This document shows positions 48,588 to 57,045 of a stretch of DNA of 61,912 nucleotides, piece by piece. The DNA is from Methanosarcinaceae archaeon (lineage in GTDB: Archaea > Halobacteriota > Methanosarcinia > Methanosarcinales > Methanosarcinaceae), in contig JAMJFS010000010.1 of assembly GCA_023544565.1 (NCBI GenBank), positions 1 through 61,912 of the forward strand, in the 5' to 3' direction. The notes under the pieces were generated by a model. It was given only the letters and a program-made list of their open reading frames with translations. It was not told where the DNA came from and did no database searches. Within the stretch, counting starts at the first letter, position 1, and every line of letters begins with the position of its first letter. The translations under genes and the position numbers were made by a program.

Positions 48588-49629
48588 GATGACCACAGAT
48601 TATCTAATTTACCTCTTTACGATCGGCATAGCATCAGTTCAGGAATACCTTGCACTTCATGTCTTGATGTGTTTAGTACCTGCCTTCTTTTTGGCAGGTG
48701 CGATAGCATCGTTGTTCTCAAAAGAATCCGTATTGAAGTTCTTTGGCGCAGATGCACCAAAATACATCTCATACTCAGTAGCTGCGATATCAGGAACTAT
48801 ACTCGCAGTATGCAGTTGTACGGTATTGCCGCTTTTTGCCGGAATATACAAACGCGGTGCAGGTATCGGACCTGCAACGACATTCCTGTTCTCGGCACCA
48901 GCAATCAATATACTCGCAATTGTTTATACTGCAAAGATATTGGGCTATGATATTGGAGCTGCCCGTGCTGTCATAGCAGTTTTGCTCTCCATTGTTATCG
49001 GACTGTCAATGGCAATTGCATTTGAGCAGGGAAAAATTGAGCGCAAAAAGATTGTCACATTCGGAGAAGAAAAGCATAAACACAGCGTTGTATTATTTTT
49101 ACTTCTTTTGGCAATTCTCCTTGTAGGTGAAATATTTTCAACGTGGACAATGCAAGTTGTTGTGCTGGTTCCATTGATTGCAATTACAATATATACATCA
49201 CTTAAATGGTTTAGTCAGGAGGAACTTTCAAGCTGGATGAGTGAGACATGGTTTTTAGTAAAACAGATCACTCCACTTCTTTTGATTGGTGTGTTCTTTG
49301 CAGGCATAATTGTAGAGATTTTACCTGCTAAATATGTAATAGCATATGTTGGAGGCAATTCCATATCATCGAATCTTGTTTCATCAGTCGCAGGTGCGCT
49401 CATGTACTTCTCGACATTAACTGAAGTGCCGATAATCAGTGCCCTCACACTTCTTGGCATGGGCAGGGGTCCATCACTTGCAATGCTTCTCGCAGGACCG
49501 GCATTGAGTCTTCCGAATATGATAGTGATAAGCAGGATAATGGGTACAAAGCGTGCTTCTGTTTATATTTCTCTTGTCGTTGTTATTGCGACGATAGCAG
49601 GACTTTTGTTTGGTTACTTTATAGGATGA
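48586..49629 (+). CDS. permease of the ArsP/DUF318 family
   Basis: The product of about 347 residues is a PF03773-type permease with roughly ten helices. The cysteine-containing membrane motif AVCSCTVLPLFAGIYKRGAG matches ArsP-like organoarsenical and metal efflux proteins. I use ATG 48586 (MMTTDYLIYL), which coincides with a TATA-dictated transcription start; an upstream in-frame ATG at 48526 would overlap the divergent operator region. The neighbouring acr3 gene strengthens an arsenic assignment. Substrate specificity cannot be settled from sequence. Confidence 0.8.
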   Translation: MMTTDYLIYLFTIGIASVQEYLALHVLMCLVPAFFLAGAIASLFSKESVLKFFGADAPKYISYSVAAISGTILAVCSCTVLPLFAGIYKRGAGIGPATTFLFSAPAINILAIVYTAKILGYDIGAARAVIAVLLSIVIGLSMAIAFEQGKIERKKIVTFGEEKHKHSVVLFLLLLAILLVGEIFSTWTMQVVVLVPLIAITIYTSLKWFSQEELSSWMSETWFLVKQITPLLLIGVFFAGIIVEILPAKYVIAYVGGNSISSNLVSSVAGALMYFSTLTEVPIISALTLLGMGRGPSLAMLLAGPALSLPNMIVISRIMGTKRASVYISLVVVIATIAGLLFGYFIG

Positions 49630-49718
49630 TGTTAAAAGATGGGATACTATAAATTGTAAAAGAATGCAATAAATGATACATGGTAGTTACAGTAAATGGT
49701 AGTAAATAGGTGGTCTCG

Positions 49719-50756
49719 ATGAGTAATGAAAAGAATCTAGGATTTTTTGAGAAATATTTAACGTTATGGATATTCCTTTGCATTGGAATTGGTATTGCGC
49801 TTGGTGAAGTGTTCCCAAAAATTGCAGTCCGGATTGATTCAATGCAGGTGTATCACGTATCCATCCCAATTGCGATTCTCCTGTTCTTTATGATATATCC
49901 TATCATGGTCCAGATCGATTTTAAACAGGTTGTGAAAGCAGGAAAAACGTCAAAACCGGTTCTTACCACACTATTTGTTAACTGGGCTGTCAAGCCTTTT
50001 ACTATGCTGTTCTTTGCCTGGCTGTTCATGAGTCACGTTTTTGCCCCCTATCTGACAGAAACACAGGCATCACAATATATCGCAGGCATGATCCTTCTTG
50101 GTGTTGCCCCATGTACGGCAATGGTACTTGTGTGGGGTTATCTTGCAAAAGGTAATCAAGGTCATACGCTGGTGATGGTTGCAATAAATTCTTTGGTCAT
50201 GCTTTTCCTATACGCACCGCTTGCACGCTTATTGCTTAGTATGAGCGACATCATCGTGCCGTGGGAAACAATATTGTTGTCTGTCAGTTTATATGTCGGA
50301 GTACCGCTTGTAGTGGGGTATTTTTCGCGAATTTTTCTTTTTAGGAATAAAGGGCAAGATTGGTTTGAAAATAAGTTTTCGCCATTGATGCATAATATTG
50401 CAATCACTGCTCTACTTATTACATTGATAGCCCTTTTCTCACTTCAGGGCAAAGTTATTCTGGATAATCCGCTTGTAATCGCAATGATTGCGGTTCCACT
50501 ATTAGTCCAAGTATTTTTTATTTTCTTCCTTGGATACGGCATATCAAAAGTCATAGGACTATCTTATGAAGATGCTGCACCAACTGCACTCATCGGCGCA
50601 TCCAACCATTTTGAAGTTGCAATTGCTGTTGCAGCCATGCTTTTTGGCATCAATTCCGGTGCAGCACTCGCAACAGTTGTTGGAGTGTTGATCGAGGTGC
50701 CTGTAATGCTTGGATTGGTAAGAATTAGTATACGAACACGCAATTTTTTCAAATAA
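49719..50756 (+). CDS. arsB: arsenite efflux transporter, ACR3 family
   Basis: The product of about 345 residues matches ACR3: EKYLTLWIFLCIGIGIALGE at the N-terminus, IYPIMVQIDFKQV, GMILLGVAPCTAMVLVWGYL with the essential Cys in GVAPCTAMV, and ALIGASNHFEVAIAVAAMLF. About ten membrane helices. ACR3 proteins expel arsenite. ATG 49719 follows AGGTGGT. A metallophosphoesterase gene starts 14 bp downstream. No arsR or arsC was identified in this window. Confidence 0.92.
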   Translation: MSNEKNLGFFEKYLTLWIFLCIGIGIALGEVFPKIAVRIDSMQVYHVSIPIAILLFFMIYPIMVQIDFKQVVKAGKTSKPVLTTLFVNWAVKPFTMLFFAWLFMSHVFAPYLTETQASQYIAGMILLGVAPCTAMVLVWGYLAKGNQGHTLVMVAINSLVMLFLYAPLARLLLSMSDIIVPWETILLSVSLYVGVPLVVGYFSRIFLFRNKGQDWFENKFSPLMHNIAITALLITLIALFSLQGKVILDNPLVIAMIAVPLLVQVFFIFFLGYGISKVIGLSYEDAAPTALIGASNHFEVAIAVAAMLFGINSGAALATVVGVLIEVPVMLGLVRISIRTRNFFK

Positions 50757-50769
50757 TTGTTGATAATTC

Positions 50770-51459
50770 ATGAAACTGTTAATAATATCTGATATACACG
50801 GCAACAAGGAAGCACTTGATGCAGTACTTGAGGTTGAACACGATGCGATTGTGTGTCTTGGCGACCTTGTGGACTACGGTCCAGCACCGGCCGAATGCAT
50901 AGACCTCCTAAGACGATCAGGTATTCGCACAATCATGGGAAACCACGATAATGCAGTTGCGTTCAAGGTAGATTGTGAATGTGGAGATACGTATAAGCAT
51001 CTCTCGATCGCAACCCGCGAGTATACCTGGGAGCAACTTGATGATTCTCACATTGATTACCTAAAGGGTTTACGCGCGAATATGGATATGACATTTAAGG
51101 ATGTGATAGTACATTTCACCCACGGAAGCCCACGGTCTATGTATGAGTATATTCTACCGAAAACACCGAATAATGAAATATTGGAAATGATACAAAACAT
51201 GCACGCGGATGTTATTGTCGTCGGGCATTCACATGTCCCGTTTGTCAGGGATGTCGGTGGTGTGACAATTGTAAATCCGGGGTCTGTGGGGCAATCTCGT
51301 GATGGCGATGCGCGCGCGAGTTGTGCGGTGTTCAATACAGAAACGCAGGCTGTGGATATTATTAGGTGCGAATATGATATTGATTCGGTCTGCGCACAAA
51401 TTCGGGAAAGTATGCCGCATGCGGATGAGTTGATTCAGATATTAGAACGAGGTCATTAA
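50770..51459 (+). CDS. calcineurin-like metallophosphoesterase
   Basis: The 229-residue protein has the metallophosphoesterase motifs ISDIHGNKEAL, LGDLVDYGP, GNHDNAV, HGSP and VGHSHVPF, closest to the PrpE/diadenosine-tetraphosphatase-like PF12850 group. It resembles the phosphoesterase at 53092 in fold but is longer. It follows acr3 with a 13-bp gap and may be co-transcribed. The substrate is unknown; nucleotide or phosphodiester hydrolysis is likely. Confidence 0.88.
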   Translation: MKLLIISDIHGNKEALDAVLEVEHDAIVCLGDLVDYGPAPAECIDLLRRSGIRTIMGNHDNAVAFKVDCECGDTYKHLSIATREYTWEQLDDSHIDYLKGLRANMDMTFKDVIVHFTHGSPRSMYEYILPKTPNNEILEMIQNMHADVIVVGHSHVPFVRDVGGVTIVNPGSVGQSRDGDARASCAVFNTETQAVDIIRCEYDIDSVCAQIRESMPHADELIQILERGH

Positions 51460-51478
51460 TTTTTGGAGCAATGCAAAA

Positions 51479-51661
51479 ATGGTGACAATTACAGTTGATG
51501 TGAATAAATGCAATGGCTCCGGCGCGTGTGTTGATTCTTGTCACCGTAGAGTATTGGAAATATAAAATAGTTTATGTATTGTAGCGAAACTTGAGATGTG
51601 CCGCTTTTGTATGCTTTGTGTGCCAGCATGCAAACCAAAGGCAATAAGCGTAAATGTTTAG
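51479..51661 (+). pseudogene. 2[4Fe-4S]-type ferredoxin interrupted by an in-frame TAA
   Basis: ATG 51479 opens 28 codons: VTITVDVNKCNGSGACVDSC, then HRRVLEI and TAA (51563-51565). The same frame continues as NSLCIVAKLEMCRFCMLCVP, then ACKPKAISVNV and TAG at 51659. Together this is a complete small ferredoxin. The second cluster (CxxCxxCxxxC) is intact; the first lacks one Cys (Ser14). The TAA stands where the family has a charged residue, so a single-base AAA/GAA change is likely. As it stands, only half is translated. Confidence 0.8.
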
Positions 51662-51693
51662 ATAATTCAGAGATTGTTTTTGGGAGTTTATCG

Positions 51694-52131
51694 ATGGCAA
51701 ATTGTTCATGTTTCAGTCCGGAACTTGCACAGCAGGTACTTAAAAATAAAAAAAGTGATCTGCACAAGGTTCGATGTCCGGTATGTGGAAAGGAGTACAC
51801 AACTAATCGTGAAGGGAACGAAGTTGTTTGCTTTGATTGTGAAAGATCCGGCAATCATGTTTCTTTTAGAGGTAATGGGGTGAAAAATATGGAAAAGATG
51901 AAAATTGAAATACTTGGGACGGGTTGTGCAAAATGCAATAAGACAAAAGGGATTGTGGAGAAGGCTATTTCACAATGCGGAGTTGAAGCAGAGGTTGTCA
52001 AGGTCGAGGATTTTGACAAAATAATCTCATACGGAGTTATGATAACACCTGCCGTTGTAATTGACGGTGAGGTCAAGGTTGCAGGAAGGGTGCCGAGTGT
52101 GGATGATGTTGTTGGATGGATCACTCAATAA
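51694..52131 (+). CDS. zinc-ribbon and small-thioredoxin fusion protein
   Basis: The product of about 145 residues joins two parts. The N-terminal part (MANCSCFSPELAQQ, then CPVCGKEYTTNREGNEVVCF, DCERS) carries a four-Cys zinc ribbon plus an N-terminal CSC. The C-terminal part (from residue 66, MEKMKIEILGTGCAKCNKTK, later MITPAVVIDGEVKVAGRVPS) is a TM0996/MTH895-type small thioredoxin with active site CAKC. ATG 51694 has GGGAG upstream. ATG 51890 has a strong GGGGTGA of its own and could yield a free 79-residue thioredoxin. Such thioredoxins accompany ArsP-like permeases. Confidence 0.8.
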   Translation: MANCSCFSPELAQQVLKNKKSDLHKVRCPVCGKEYTTNREGNEVVCFDCERSGNHVSFRGNGVKNMEKMKIEILGTGCAKCNKTKGIVEKAISQCGVEAEVVKVEDFDKIISYGVMITPAVVIDGEVKVAGRVPSVDDVVGWITQ

Positions 52132-52165
52132 TTAGCAATTTTTGGAATATAAAGGAGAAATTGAT

Positions 52166-52585
52166 ATGGGATTTGATTATCAAAATGAATTGGAGTGGAG
52201 CGGAGAGCAGAAAGGCGTTCTTTCACTTGGCGGTGGGAAAGACGACATTAAAATTGCAGTTCCGCCGGAATTTGGTGGACATGAAGGTTTTGTAAGTCCT
52301 GAGGATATGTTTGTCGGGTCAATGAATGCATGTTTTATGACTACGTTTTTGGTGTTTGCCAAAAAATCAAGTATTGATCTTGTTTCATATAAATCAAGTG
52401 CTGTTGGCTATCTGGAAAAAGTGGATGGCAAGAATGTTTTTACAAAAATTGTTGTGAAACCTCAGATAAAAGCAAATGCCAGTAGCGATGAGATCATGGC
52501 AGTTGTTGAGCATGTCAAGGAGTATTCGATCGTTTTAAACTCCATGAGAACCGATGTAGAGATTGAAGTAATGATTGTAAGTTAA
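52166..52585 (+). CDS. OsmC family protein
   Basis: The product of about 139 residues has the OsmC/Ohr fold: VPPEFGGHEGFVSPEDMFVG, SMNACFMTTFLVFAKKSSID and a C-terminal VEIEVMIVS. Only the second of the two peroxidatic cysteines of OsmC (NACF) is obvious; the downstream Cys is not seen, so peroxidase activity is doubtful. ATG 52166 follows AAAGGAG. It belongs to the redox/metal cluster after the thioredoxin fusion. Confidence 0.85.
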   Translation: MGFDYQNELEWSGEQKGVLSLGGGKDDIKIAVPPEFGGHEGFVSPEDMFVGSMNACFMTTFLVFAKKSSIDLVSYKSSAVGYLEKVDGKNVFTKIVVKPQIKANASSDEIMAVVEHVKEYSIVLNSMRTDVEIEVMIVS

Positions 52586-52628
52586 GATAAATTTAAGTTG
52601 AATTATTCAAAAGTAGAGTGTGTGTATA

Positions 52629-53021
52629 ATGATAGAAAATTTGGTAATGGCAAGTAAAGTGAAATGTTCATGCGAATCTGATAATGTGGGAATATTCCCA
52701 TGTGCCGGCGCATCGAATACGGGTCAGATCAGTAACATGATCGGAGTAGAACTTGCAAAGAGCGGCGTAGGCACAATGATGTGTACGGTTGGGATTGGCG
52801 GGCACCGCCCGGGAATTGTAAAATCAGCTGAAGGATGCGACCGCATAATTGCCATTGACGGTTGTCCTGTAAACTGCGCAAAGGAGACACTTGAGCACGC
52901 AGGGATTGCTGTGGACACGCATATAGTGGTCACAGAACTTGGTGTCAAGAAAAATCATGACCTTGAAATCCCGCCTGCGCAGATTGAAGAAGTGATGAAG
53001 AAGGTTTTAGATATATTGTAA
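52629..53021 (+). CDS. DGC-domain putative zinc-binding protein
   Basis: The product of about 130 residues matches the DGC-motif family (putative zinc-binding, PF08859): IFPCAGASNTGQISNMIGVE, MMCTVGIGGHRPGIV, and IIAIDGCPVNCAKETLEHAG, the D-G-C motif being IDGCPVNCA. Several conserved cysteines suggest metal or metalloid binding. These proteins often neighbour thioredoxins and ArsP-like permeases, as here. ATG 52629 is preferred over the GTG at 52620. Function unproven. Confidence 0.85.
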   Translation: MIENLVMASKVKCSCESDNVGIFPCAGASNTGQISNMIGVELAKSGVGTMMCTVGIGGHRPGIVKSAEGCDRIIAIDGCPVNCAKETLEHAGIAVDTHIVVTELGVKKNHDLEIPPAQIEEVMKKVLDIL

Positions 53022-53091
53022 CAAATATCCATTACAACCGATCTTTACGATCTAAGCATTGATATCAGGTGAACTATGAATTACTAAGTAA

Positions 53092-53583
53092 TTAAAGTTC
53101 AACAATCTCAACATCCAATGTAGCAACATCAAGAAGTGCAACTGTTCGCTTTCCTGTAAGCACGCCCGATGTCTCACCCGGATTTATTACCGGCGTGTCC
53201 TTGATGTCCTCAATTCCGGCATCATGGGTGTGTCCCCGAACAACTACATCGAAATTGCCTGATGCTGCAATTGCTTTCACCGCCGTTTCATTTGTTCCAT
53301 GAAGCAATGCTATGTGCCTGCCATCGATCGTGATGTCACCAAATTCACCACAAACCTCTGCACCGAACTCCTCGAACCACGCTTTAAGGGTGATCTTGTC
53401 TCCATCATTGTTACCGAAAACAAAATATAATTTTGCGTCAAGGTTCTTGAAAGCACGTGCCGTAAAAGGAGATACAATATCTCCGGCGTGAAGCACGGCT
53501 GTTACTTTCTTTTCATTGAAAAACGCTACTGCATCCTCTATTGACTGCAGGTTATCGTGTGAATCGCTCATTAACCCTATCAT
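53092..53583 (-). CDS. YfcE/MJ0936-type phosphodiesterase
   Basis: The 163-residue protein has the compact metallophosphoesterase motif set: MSDSHDNLQSIEDA, HAGDIVSP, GNNDGD, LLHGT and VRGHTHDAG. It matches the archaeal MJ0936 group, metal-dependent phosphodiesterases active on artificial phosphodiesters with unknown natural substrate. It is on the opposite strand from the plus-strand detoxification genes and ends the cluster. Start ATG 53583. Confidence 0.93.
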   Translation of the reverse strand: MIGLMSDSHDNLQSIEDAVAFFNEKKVTAVLHAGDIVSPFTARAFKNLDAKLYFVFGNNDGDKITLKAWFEEFGAEVCGEFGDITIDGRHIALLHGTNETAVKAIAASGNFDVVVRGHTHDAGIEDIKDTPVINPGETSGVLTGKRTVALLDVATLDVEIVEL

Positions 53584-53681
53584 TTGTATACCTCATTTTG
53601 GAAATGGTATCATCATATGATAATATGAATGGAAAACATAATATTTATCAAACATGATATCCTTTTCAATTTGTGATTCAA

Positions 53682-54236
53682 ATGAATAAATTTACGTTGT
53701 TCTTGTTTATTATTGGTATTGTTTTGGTCAGTGGATGCACAGGCTCAAACTCAAATACAGGTGATGCTATGGAAAATATTGTGAAAGAAGGCGATTACGT
53801 CAAAGTTGATTATATTGGAGAACTTAAAGATGGTACAATTTTTGATACATCCATAAAAGATGCTGCCGTAGAAGGTGAAGTTTACAATCCAAATAGGGAA
53901 TACGAACCTCTGGGGTTCACAGTCGGTGCAGGTCAAATGATAGCAGGATTTGACAAAGGTGTTATTGGTATGGCTGTGGGTGAAGAAAAGACCCTTACTT
54001 TGACTCCTGAAGAAGCGTATGGTGAATATAGTGAGGAACGTATTCAAACGGTCAGTCTTGAAGAGCTTGAAAGTGTGGGTATTTTTCCGACAGTCGGAGA
54101 TAAGCTGAGCACACCTCAAGGATTTGTTACTGTGGTAGATGTCACTGATACGGAAGTCAAGATCGACTACAATCATGAACTTGCAGGAAAGACGCTTATC
54201 TTTAAGGTTACTCTTGTCTCCATTGGACAGGAGTAA
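53682..54236 (+). CDS. FKBP-type peptidyl-prolyl isomerase, lipoprotein
   Basis: The product of about 184 residues has a lipoprotein signal (FTLFLFIIGIVLVSGC), then an FKBP domain: GDYVKVDYIGELKDGTIFDT, GQMIAGFDKGVIGMAVGEEK, and the SlyD-like insert domain with QTVSLEELESVGIFPTVGDK. It should be anchored outside the membrane, assisting folding of secreted proteins. A GTG at 53673 is also in frame, but ATG 53682 gives the correct signal peptide. It is followed by an OB-fold membrane protein. Confidence 0.92.
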   Translation: MNKFTLFLFIIGIVLVSGCTGSNSNTGDAMENIVKEGDYVKVDYIGELKDGTIFDTSIKDAAVEGEVYNPNREYEPLGFTVGAGQMIAGFDKGVIGMAVGEEKTLTLTPEEAYGEYSEERIQTVSLEELESVGIFPTVGDKLSTPQGFVTVVDVTDTEVKIDYNHELAGKTLIFKVTLVSIGQE

Positions 54237-54267
54237 TTGAATTATAATTTTTTTTCAAAAAACAACA

Positions 54268-54657
54268 ATGGAAAAAGAAGAAAAGATCGTGGCTGTGCTG
54301 TTTGCAATGGCAATTTTGTCACTTGGAGTAGCCTATGTCACTTTTTTCCAGAGCGACGATGGTAGCATCAGCAATGATGCCCTGCAATTGACTGAACGAT
54401 CAGCTATCGGTGACTTTGTATATTTAGAAGGAACGATCCTGAACAAAAAATTCACATTCACGGGTGACCATTTACTCCTGAGTGTTGACTATGATGAAAA
54501 TATTGTGAAGGTGTTTATACCAAATAACAAAGGTGCAGAGTACGTTGATAGTATTGTCAATGAAAATGATATTGTTCGCATACAGGGAATTGTGGATGAG
54601 TATCAGGATGAGCTGGAAGTTGTGGTCCATAAAAAGAACGATGTTACTTTATTGTAA
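54268..54657 (+). CDS. membrane-anchored OB-fold protein
   Basis: The 129-residue protein has one N-terminal helix (IVAVLFAMAILSLGVAYVTF) and an OB-fold-like domain: SAIGDFVYLEGTILNKKFTF, HLLLSVDYDENIVKVFIPNN and IVRIQGIVDEYQDELEVVVH. This is the tRNA_anti-type OB pattern, found in archaeal membrane-anchored nucleic-acid-binding or nutrient-sensing proteins. No partner is obvious except the FKBP 31 bp upstream. Function unknown. Confidence 0.75.
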   Translation: MEKEEKIVAVLFAMAILSLGVAYVTFFQSDDGSISNDALQLTERSAIGDFVYLEGTILNKKFTFTGDHLLLSVDYDENIVKVFIPNNKGAEYVDSIVNENDIVRIQGIVDEYQDELEVVVHKKNDVTLL

Positions 54658-54745
54658 ATATTACAATTGTTTATCCTTTTTTCATTCCATATCTACATGA
54701 TCAAGAATCGGCAGTAATATAAGTAAAAACCACATCCTATAAAAT

Positions 54746-55924
54746 ATGAGAGCATGTATAATGTGTGGCGGGGAAGGCACACGACTTCGCCCATTAACAT
54801 TTGAACGTCCAAAACCTAGTATTCCTATTTTGAATAAACCTTCTGTTGTACATCTTATCGAACATATAGCAAAAGAAGGATTCAACGAGATCGTGGTTAC
54901 ACTTGGGTATATGGCTGAAAAAATCGAGGAAGATCTTGGCGATGGAAGTATGTTTGGCGTACATATCGATTACGTTTACGAACATGAGAAACTCGGCACG
55001 GCAGGCGGCATAAAGAACGCTGAAAAATACTTGCGTGGTGAACCTTTCATAATTTTGGGCGGAGATCATGTATTGAACCTGAATCTCCGCGAGATGTATA
55101 GGTTCCATGAAAAAACTAACGCAATCCTGACAATCGGTCTGCTTTCTATCGATGACCCCCGGGAATTTGGTATTGCAGATATGAATGTCAAAAACAGGAT
55201 ACATCGCTTTTCAGAAAAACCGGGTTCAGGTGAGATTTTCAGTAATCTGGCAAGTACGGGTATCTACATGTGCGATCCGGAAATACTTGATTGGATACCA
55301 AAAGATACAAAATACGATTTTGCTCAAGATGTTTTTCCTGCGATGCTTGCTAAAGGTGAAAAGATCAATGGTTTGCTTGTTAGTGGAGATTGGACCGATG
55401 TTGGAAGTGCGGCAGCATATAGGCAGGCACAACGCTGGATGCTCGCAGCCCTGCCCGGAACTACGATCGCAGGACATTTTAGCACGAAAGATGCTCGCAT
55501 AAAAGGGCCATTAGAAGTCGGGCACAATGTATCCATTGGTTCAAATTCAGCATTAGTAGGACCAATTGTGATAGGCGAGAATACAACGATTGGGGACCGT
55601 GTATTGATCGGACCTTATACGGTCATAGGTGCAAATTGCGTGATCAAGGATGATTCCAGAATTCTGTCAGCATACATTTTCAACAATATTGTTATTGGTA
55701 ATAATTCAAATGTATCAGGTTCAACGATCGACAACGGAACTATCGTAGGCCAAAACTGTAGTCTGGAGAATGGCACAGTAATTGGTCCCAGAGTTGTCAT
55801 TGGTGACAATGCGACAATACATTCAAATGTTAGGATCTGGCCTGAAACTGTTATCAAATCCGGTATGCGTGTGAAAACCGATATTATTGATCCGGAATAT
55901 CATTCATCAAACAATGTTTCCTGA
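54746..55924 (+). CDS. sugar-1-phosphate nucleotidyltransferase with left-handed beta-helix
   Basis: The 392-residue protein has an N-terminal nucleotidyltransferase domain (MRACIMCGGEGTRLRPLTFE, RPKPSIPILNKP; metal-binding FIILGGDHVLNL) and a C-terminal hexapeptide left-handed helix (VIGENTTIGDRVLIGPYTVI and repeats to about 370). It resembles archaeal mannose-1-phosphate guanylyltransferase or glucose-1-phosphate thymidylyl-/uridylyltransferases. It could supply NDP-sugars for S-layer glycans or lipids, fitting the flippase-like gene 30 bp downstream. Exact nucleotide and sugar are not determined. Confidence 0.9.
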   Translation: MRACIMCGGEGTRLRPLTFERPKPSIPILNKPSVVHLIEHIAKEGFNEIVVTLGYMAEKIEEDLGDGSMFGVHIDYVYEHEKLGTAGGIKNAEKYLRGEPFIILGGDHVLNLNLREMYRFHEKTNAILTIGLLSIDDPREFGIADMNVKNRIHRFSEKPGSGEIFSNLASTGIYMCDPEILDWIPKDTKYDFAQDVFPAMLAKGEKINGLLVSGDWTDVGSAAAYRQAQRWMLAALPGTTIAGHFSTKDARIKGPLEVGHNVSIGSNSALVGPIVIGENTTIGDRVLIGPYTVIGANCVIKDDSRILSAYIFNNIVIGNNSNVSGSTIDNGTIVGQNCSLENGTVIGPRVVIGDNATIHSNVRIWPETVIKSGMRVKTDIIDPEYHSSNNVS

Positions 55925-55953
55925 TCAGGAACCTGTGGTTTGGACGGCTGCTT

Positions 55954-56994
55954 ATGAATAAATTCAAAAAACTATTGAATGCATCCCTTTTAATAAGTGC
56001 ATTTTCGTTAATGGTGGTTCTTGTACTTACTGTAGATTCAAATACGATCGATGCGATCATGGGGGTCAAGTACGAATATATCATTTTAGCAGCTGCTTTG
56101 CATGTGTTTTCATACATAATATGGGGCATGCGTACAAAATTCATGTGTCAGGCTCTTGGTCATAACATCGATATTTCAAAATCTACGAAGATCGTAATAT
56201 CCAGTACACTTGCAGCAGCAGTCACTCCTTCATCTGCAGGTGGTGAACCCTTAAGGATTCACCTTTTGCACAGGAACAAAATGCCAGTTGGGCGTGCTAC
56301 TGCAGTAGTGATCGGTGAACGGCTTATGGATGCAATATTGTTACTATCCATGGTACCGTTTGCCTTGTTCATTTTTAGTGATATGCTGTCAAATTATGGA
56401 CTGGATGCAGTATTCATAATTGCAGAAGTACTTGTGATTTTGGTGTTTGCATTAATAATATATGGGATGTGGAAACCTGAACAAGCAAAACGACCTGTTC
56501 ATTTTATTGTTCATCGGGTCGCACATATATTTGGCAAAAAAACAGAGGTTGCACTTTCCCCTATACTAGCTCGTGTAGATATAGAGATGGATCATTTTCA
56601 TAATAGTGTATGGATGTTTTTGACAGAGGGTAGGAAGGGTTTACTATACGGCGCAATATGTACTATATTTTTCTGGATAGTGGAATATTCGATGTTGCCG
56701 GTAATTTTGATGGGACTCGATCAATATCCCTCACTTATTGTAGTTTTTGCAGCACAGGTATTGCTTTCTATAATAATAGTAGTGCCTGCAACACCAGGTG
56801 CAAGTGGCCTTGCAGAGTTTGGAGCAACGTCATTGTTCTTGGTCTTTGTATCCCCATCCCTGCTCGGTATTACAGTTATAGCATGGCGTGCTCTTACTTT
56901 TTACATGAATATATTAGTTGGCAGTTTTGTGAGTATCAAGATACTAAAGGACACTGACGCGATAAGAAAATTGCTTGATGAATCAAATATATGA
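55954..56994 (+). CDS. lysylphosphatidylglycerol synthase-type TM protein (AglD/YbhN-like)
   Basis: The 346-residue protein has about eight membrane helices with the UPF0104/LPG-synthase-TM pattern: TLAAAVTPSSAGGEPLRIHL and ATPGASGLAEFGATSLFLVF. Archaeal members are associated with glycosyltransferases and lipid-linked sugar processing. Its co-orientation with the nucleotidyltransferase supports a cell-surface glycan role. It lacks the cytosolic synthase domain of MprF. ATG 55954 precedes helix 1. Confidence 0.85.
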   Translation: MNKFKKLLNASLLISAFSLMVVLVLTVDSNTIDAIMGVKYEYIILAAALHVFSYIIWGMRTKFMCQALGHNIDISKSTKIVISSTLAAAVTPSSAGGEPLRIHLLHRNKMPVGRATAVVIGERLMDAILLLSMVPFALFIFSDMLSNYGLDAVFIIAEVLVILVFALIIYGMWKPEQAKRPVHFIVHRVAHIFGKKTEVALSPILARVDIEMDHFHNSVWMFLTEGRKGLLYGAICTIFFWIVEYSMLPVILMGLDQYPSLIVVFAAQVLLSIIIVVPATPGASGLAEFGATSLFLVFVSPSLLGITVIAWRALTFYMNILVGSFVSIKILKDTDAIRKLLDESNI

Positions 56995-57045
56995 TTGACA
57001 TATATTTGTGCAACTGACATCCAATAAGGCAATACGACAATAATC

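Noticed and set aside
51563-51565. Pyrrolysine or other read-through of the ferredoxin and hicA stops
   Set aside because: Both stops are TAA. Pyrrolysine is encoded by TAG, so read-through by that route is excluded.
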